Shown piece by piece: positions 60,468-64,000 of a stretch of DNA of 64,000 nucleotides. Below the pieces are notes generated by a model that saw nothing but the letters and a program-made list of their open reading frames with translations, made no database searches and was not told where the DNA came from. Positions within the stretch are counted from its first letter, which is position 1. The number at the start of each line of letters is the position of its first letter. Made by a program: the position numbers and the translations under genes. Source of the stretch: Pseudomonas sp. 31-12 (GTDB lineage Bacteria > Pseudomonadota > Gammaproteobacteria > Pseudomonadales > Pseudomonadaceae); the NCBI RefSeq assembly GCF_003151075.1, contig NZ_CP029482.1, positions 2,666,001 to 2,730,000 of the forward strand, read 5' to 3'.

Positions 60468-60601
60468 TGTGGCGAGGGGATTTATCCCCGTTCGGCTGCG
60501 AAGCAGTCGTAAAACCATCACACGCGGTGTACCTGATACACCTCGGTTGCAGGTTTTGGGGCCGCTTCGCGACCCAACGGGGATAAATCCCCTCGCCACA
60601 G
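60468..60601. repeat. REP pair (long-spacer) within the pot cluster
   Basis: TGTGGCGAGGGGATTTATCC (60469-60488) and GGATAAATCCCCTCGCCACA (60581-60600) with a 92-nt spacer containing further inverted repeats (GGCTGCGAAGC, GCCGCTTCGC). It lies between potI and the binding-protein gene and may stabilise or attenuate the mRNA. Confidence 0.85.
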
Positions 60602-60654
60602 GTTTTGTGTGTATTCCACAGTTTTTGTGTTCACTCACCTCATCAACAACGGCA

Positions 60655-61539
60655 CTACGCCGTCGCTTCTACCCTTCGCTTTTCAGGTTGCTGCCACGAC
60701 TCGCTCGCGGTCTGGTCCATCGCTTCCTGAATCGCCCGTTTACGGGTGGCTTCGGCGCGACGGCTGAAGTACCAGACCATGAACGTCACGATCGATACCG
60801 CCAACAGAATCAAACTGGCCACGGCATTGATCTCAGGCTTCACCCCCAGACGCACCGCCGAGAACACTTCCATCGGCAGGGTCGTTGAACCCGGACCGGA
60901 CACGAAGCTCGCCAGCACCAGGTCATCCAGCGACAAGGCAAACGACATCATGCCGCCGGCCGCCAGTGAAGGCGCAATCATCGGAATGGTGATCAGGAAA
61001 AACACCTTGAACGGCTTCGCCCCAAGATCCATGGCCGCTTCTTCGATGGACAGATCCAGCTCTCGCAAACGCGCCGAGACCACCACCGCCACATACGCCG
61101 CACAGAACGTGGTGTGGGCGATCCAGATGGTGACGATGCCACGCTCCATCGGCCAGCCGATCAACTGCGCCATCGCCACAAACAGCAGCAACAGCGACAG
61201 ACCGGTAATCACTTCCGGCATCACCAGCGGCGCCGTCACCAAACCACCGAACAACGTGCGTCCCTTGAAGCGCGTCACCCGAGTCAATACAAACGCGGCC
61301 AACGTCCCCAACGCTACAGCGGCAATCGCGGTGTAGCAGGCGATTTCCAGCGAACGCACCACCGAGCCCATCAGTTGCGTATTGTCGAGCAAACCGGCGT
61401 ACCACTTGAACGACCAGCCGCCCCAAACGGTGACCAGCTTGGAGGCGTTGAACGAGTAAATCACCAGAATCAGCATCGGCAGGTAGATAAACGACAGGCC
61501 GAAAATCAGCATGAACTTTGAAAATCCGAAGCGTTTCAT
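60655..61539 (-). CDS. potI: polyamine ABC transporter permease (PotI-like)
   Basis: A 294-residue inner-membrane permease with six helices and the EAA loop EEAAMDLGAKPFKVFFLITI characteristic of ABC importers. Its ATG overlaps the PotH stop by 4 nt, so both permease subunits are translationally coupled. It completes the spermidine/putrescine importer with PotG and PotH. Confidence 0.9.
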   Translation of the reverse strand: MKRFGFSKFMLIFGLSFIYLPMLILVIYSFNASKLVTVWGGWSFKWYAGLLDNTQLMGSVVRSLEIACYTAIAAVALGTLAAFVLTRVTRFKGRTLFGGLVTAPLVMPEVITGLSLLLLFVAMAQLIGWPMERGIVTIWIAHTTFCAAYVAVVVSARLRELDLSIEEAAMDLGAKPFKVFFLITIPMIAPSLAAGGMMSFALSLDDLVLASFVSGPGSTTLPMEVFSAVRLGVKPEINAVASLILLAVSIVTFMVWYFSRRAEATRKRAIQEAMDQTASESWQQPEKRRVEATA

Positions 61540-62450
61540 CCCCGACCCTCCATCTCTTTGGCCTGGCTACGGTTGAACAACAGGATCGGCACAATCAGGA
61601 TCAACAGCATCACCACCGCCAGGGCAGACGCCACCGGCCAGTCGCGGTTGTTGAAGAACTCTTGCCACAGCACACGGCCAATCATCAGCGTCTCCGGGCC
61701 GCCCAACAGTTCCGGAATCACGAACTCACCGACCACCGGAATGAACACCAGCATGCAGCCGGCAATGATCCCGTTCTTGGCCAGCGGCACAGTGATTTTC
61801 CAGAAGTTGTTGAAGTTGCTCGAACCCAGGTCGGACGCGGCTTCCAGCAAGCTTTGATCGTGCTTGACCAGGTTGGCGTACAGCGGCAGCACCATGAACG
61901 GCAGATACGCATACACCACGCCGATATACACGGCAGTGTTGGTGTTGAGGATCTCGATCGGGTGATCCGTCAGCCCGGTCCACATCAAAAACCCGTTGAG
62001 CAAACCGTTGTTGCTGAGAATGCCCATCCATGCATACACGCGGATCAGGATCGCGGTCCAGGTCGGCATCATGATCAGCAACAGCAAAACGTTTTGCGTT
62101 TCCTTGTTCGCCTTGGTGATCGCGTAGGCCATCGGGAAACCGATCACCAGGCACATCAGCGTGCTTAAAAACGCGACCTTCAACGAGCCGAAGTAGGCCG
62201 AGATGTACAACTCATCTTCGGTCAGCAGCGAGTAGTTGCCGATGTTCAGCAGCAGCTGGAATTTCTGCTCGGCGAAGGTGTAGATCTCGGAGTAGGGAGG
62301 AATGGCCAGGGCCGCTTCCGAGAAGCTGATCTTCATCACCAGGAAGAACGGCAACAGGAAAAACAGGCACAGCCACAGGAAAGGAATCCCGATGACGAGC
62401 TTTCGACCACTCGGCATCAGCCGCATGAACTGCTGATTGAGTGTTTTCAT
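61536..62450 (-). CDS. potH: polyamine ABC transporter permease (PotH-like)
   Basis: A 304-residue inner-membrane permease with six predicted helices, starting MKTLNQQFMRLMPSGRKLVI (62450). The EAA loop LLEAASDLGSSNFNNFWKIT is in the C-terminal half. Its start overlaps the PotG stop by 4 nt and its stop overlaps the PotI start by 4 nt. The longer frame to 62486 lies inside potG and is not used. Confidence 0.9.
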   Translation of the reverse strand: MKTLNQQFMRLMPSGRKLVIGIPFLWLCLFFLLPFFLVMKISFSEAALAIPPYSEIYTFAEQKFQLLLNIGNYSLLTEDELYISAYFGSLKVAFLSTLMCLVIGFPMAYAITKANKETQNVLLLLIMMPTWTAILIRVYAWMGILSNNGLLNGFLMWTGLTDHPIEILNTNTAVYIGVVYAYLPFMVLPLYANLVKHDQSLLEAASDLGSSNFNNFWKITVPLAKNGIIAGCMLVFIPVVGEFVIPELLGGPETLMIGRVLWQEFFNNRDWPVASALAVVMLLILIVPILLFNRSQAKEMEGRG

Positions 62451-63589
62451 GAGCGCAGTACCACGCCGCTGTCGTCTTCCCACCACACGTAGACCTTGTC
62501 GTCCCAGGTCGGACGGGCGCCACGGCGTTCGGCGTTGGCCATGAACGATTGCACGACTTTGCCGCCAGGCAGCTCGACGTAAAACACCGAGTGACCGCCG
62601 AGGTAAGCGATGTCATGCACCTTGCCTTCGGACCAGTTGTAACGGGTGTCCGGCTTGAGGGTGCTGACCAGCATTTTTTCCGGACGGATCGCGTAGGTGA
62701 TCGACTTGTCCTGCACCGAAGTGCTGACGCCGTGACCGACGTAAATCTTCTGCTCCAGGTCCGGGCTGTGAATGATCGCGTGACCTTCCAGGTCTTCTAC
62801 CACCGTGCCTTCAAAGGCGTTCACGTTGCCGATGAATTCGCAGACCATGCGGCTGACCGGCGCTTCATAAATGTCGATCGGGCTGCCGATCTGCGCGATC
62901 CAGCCCAGGTGCATGATCGCGATGCGCTGGGCCATGGTCATGGCCTCTTCCTGGTCGTGGGTCACCATCACGCAGGTCACGCCGACGCGCTCGATGATTT
63001 CCACCAACTCCAGTTGCATCTGCGAGCGCAGCTTTTTATCCAGTGCGCCCATCGGTTCGTCGAGCAACAGCAACTTCGGACGCTTGGCCAGGGAGCGGGC
63101 GAGGGCCACGCGCTGACGCTGACCGCCGGACAACTGATGAGGTTTGCGTTTAGCGTATTGAGTCATGTGCACCAGGCGCAGCATCTCTTCAACGCGGGCG
63201 TCGATTTCGCTGGCGGGCAAACGGTCCTGTTTGAGGCCGAAGGCAATGTTCTGCGCCACGGTCATGTGCGGGAACAGGGCGTACGACTGGAACATCATGT
63301 TGATCGGCCGTTCGTACGGCGGCATGTCGGTGATGTCGACACCGTCGAGGAAAATCCGTCCTTCGGTCGGGCGCTCGAAGCCGGCGAGCATGCGCAGCAG
63401 GGTCGATTTTCCGGAGCCGGAACCACCGAGCAGGGCGAAGATTTCCCCTTGATGAATCTCAAGCGAGACATCGTCTACGGCGCAGGTTTCGTCGAACTTC
63501 TTGGTGACGCGGTCGACTTTCACCAACACCTTTTTCGATGTCTGGTGACCTTCAAGAGCCTTCCTGTAAGTGCTGGAGGCGTTTGCCAT
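62447..63589 (-). CDS. potG: polyamine ABC transporter ATP-binding protein (PotG/PotA-like)
   Basis: A 380-residue ABC ATPase. Walker A FALLGGSGSGKSTLLRML, signature HQLSGGQRQRVALARSLAKR, Walker B LLLLDEPMGALD and the switch His in VMVTHDQEEAMT are intact. A C-terminal TOBE-like domain (about residues 265-380) follows. It powers the PotHI permease for putrescine or spermidine import. The upstream 63590-64000 stretch holds a REP pair and no gene I can support. Confidence 0.92.
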   Translation of the reverse strand: MANASSTYRKALEGHQTSKKVLVKVDRVTKKFDETCAVDDVSLEIHQGEIFALLGGSGSGKSTLLRMLAGFERPTEGRIFLDGVDITDMPPYERPINMMFQSYALFPHMTVAQNIAFGLKQDRLPASEIDARVEEMLRLVHMTQYAKRKPHQLSGGQRQRVALARSLAKRPKLLLLDEPMGALDKKLRSQMQLELVEIIERVGVTCVMVTHDQEEAMTMAQRIAIMHLGWIAQIGSPIDIYEAPVSRMVCEFIGNVNAFEGTVVEDLEGHAIIHSPDLEQKIYVGHGVSTSVQDKSITYAIRPEKMLVSTLKPDTRYNWSEGKVHDIAYLGGHSVFYVELPGGKVVQSFMANAERRGARPTWDDKVYVWWEDDSGVVLRS

Positions 63590-63691
63590 GTGAAACTCCC
63601 AACAGGTTTCAGTCGTCGGGCCAACTCGGCCTGACTTAAGAGTGGATTGCTAGCCCGGGGCGTGTGGTGCCAGTGAATCCAGCAGTGGCCA

Positions 63692-63784
63692 CCTGTGGGA
63701 GCTAGCCTGCTAGCGATGGCGGTGTGTCAGTCGACATTAATGTGACTGGGCCGCCCTCATCGCTAGCAGGCTAGCTCCCACAGG
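63692..63784. repeat. REP pair, CTAGC variant
   Basis: CTGTGGGAGCTAGCCTGCTA (63693-63712) and TAGCAGGCTAGCTCCCACAG (63764-63783). Both arms carry a TAGC in place of the CGAGC seen in other pairs, so the pairing is preserved by compensatory change. A different REP subtype. Confidence 0.85.
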
Positions 63785-64000
63785 GGGGATTGCGTTTGCT
63801 TCACTGGCATCGCCCGGCCTGGGCTAATTCGGCGCCGCCATCCTGGCTGCCTGGGTCGTACTTGTTGTTATTGCAGTGTGTTGTTTCGCAAGTCACGGAC
63901 GCGCAAAGGCACGCCCGCCGGACTCGCGGGGGCAGTAAAGGGGTGTTTTAAGTCAGCGGGTTTTACGCAGCGCGGCCCGTTGCCGGCACGCATCGCCGAA

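Noticed and set aside
63785..64000. The start of an upstream pot-cluster gene at the window edge.
   Set aside because: No frame with protein-like composition or start signal is present in this stretch.
1..64000. CRISPR arrays, prophage structural genes, rRNA or tRNA genes.
   Set aside because: No regularly spaced repeats, phage genes or structural RNAs were recognisable on either strand.

Overview
The window comes from a chromosome of the Pseudomonas fluorescens group. The evidence is high-GC coding DNA, the typical fluorescent-pseudomonad paired REP elements (TGTGGGAGCGAGCCTGCTCGC type) between genes, a DUF6124 gene, a three-domain LigD, an LsfA-type 1-Cys peroxiredoxin and a potGHI/potF-like polyamine transporter. 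No rRNA, tRNA, CRISPR array or intact transposase was seen. Most of the window is catabolic and stress-related accessory gene content with many LysR/GntR/LuxR/AraC regulators.

Layout. 1-5.8 kb: gamma-glutamyltransferase, an isochorismatase-like amidohydrolase, a LysR regulator and, divergent from it, an NCS1 permease coupled to a nitrilase-superfamily amidase. 5.8-10.6 kb: a patchy island with a small P-loop kinase between palindromic repeats, a KtrAB-like K+ transporter pair, about 1.1 kb without a gene, and a DUF6124 gene behind a structured leader. 10.8-17.3 kb: an AEC transporter plus enolase-superfamily enzyme under a FadR-type regulator, then a LysR regulator, an MFS permease broken by a 1-nt frameshift, and a creatininase-family amidohydrolase. 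17.3-24.3 kb: a second patchy, more AT-rich island (exported DJ-1/PfpI protein, frameshifted NUDIX, VOC protein, GST, the N-terminal stub of a tyrosine integrase, pre-NUDIX/NUDIX hydrolase, unknown small proteins) with palindromic repeats. 23.4-29.4 kb: LysR/aldehyde dehydrogenase, a decayed SDR start, LysR/exported alpha-beta hydrolase and an MFS efflux protein.

29.5-36.6 kb is the most coherent catabolic unit: glutamine-synthetase-like gamma-glutamyl-amine ligase, aldehyde dehydrogenase, iron alcohol dehydrogenase and APC permease on one strand, with a divergent LuxR-type regulator. Together they suggest uptake, gamma-glutamylation and two-step oxidation of an amino alcohol. 36.9-42.1 kb: lipoprotein amidohydrolase, a second NCS1 permease, LsfA-type peroxiredoxin, GNAT and cupin proteins. 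42.3-47.2 kb: a tightly packed operon of an iron-containing redox enzyme, a HemK-like methyltransferase and LigD. 47.3-50.1 kb: lipoprotein, DUF3303, HD-domain protein, Cys-rich small protein and an Rrf2 regulator, divergent from an NDH-2-like flavoprotein. 51.7-59.0 kb: thiol/redox and miscellaneous genes (glutaredoxin, AhpD-like, AraC, TPR-HTH regulator with beta-propeller partner, a coupled pair of tiny genes, lipoprotein, ThpR). 59.3-63.6 kb: the polyamine ABC transporter.

Broken genes (MFS, NUDIX, SDR stub, integrase stub, permease 3' remnant) cluster in the accessory parts. The three probable frameshifts each look like one lost base, two of them probably a lost G. Recent decay and base-calling error cannot be told apart from the sequence alone.
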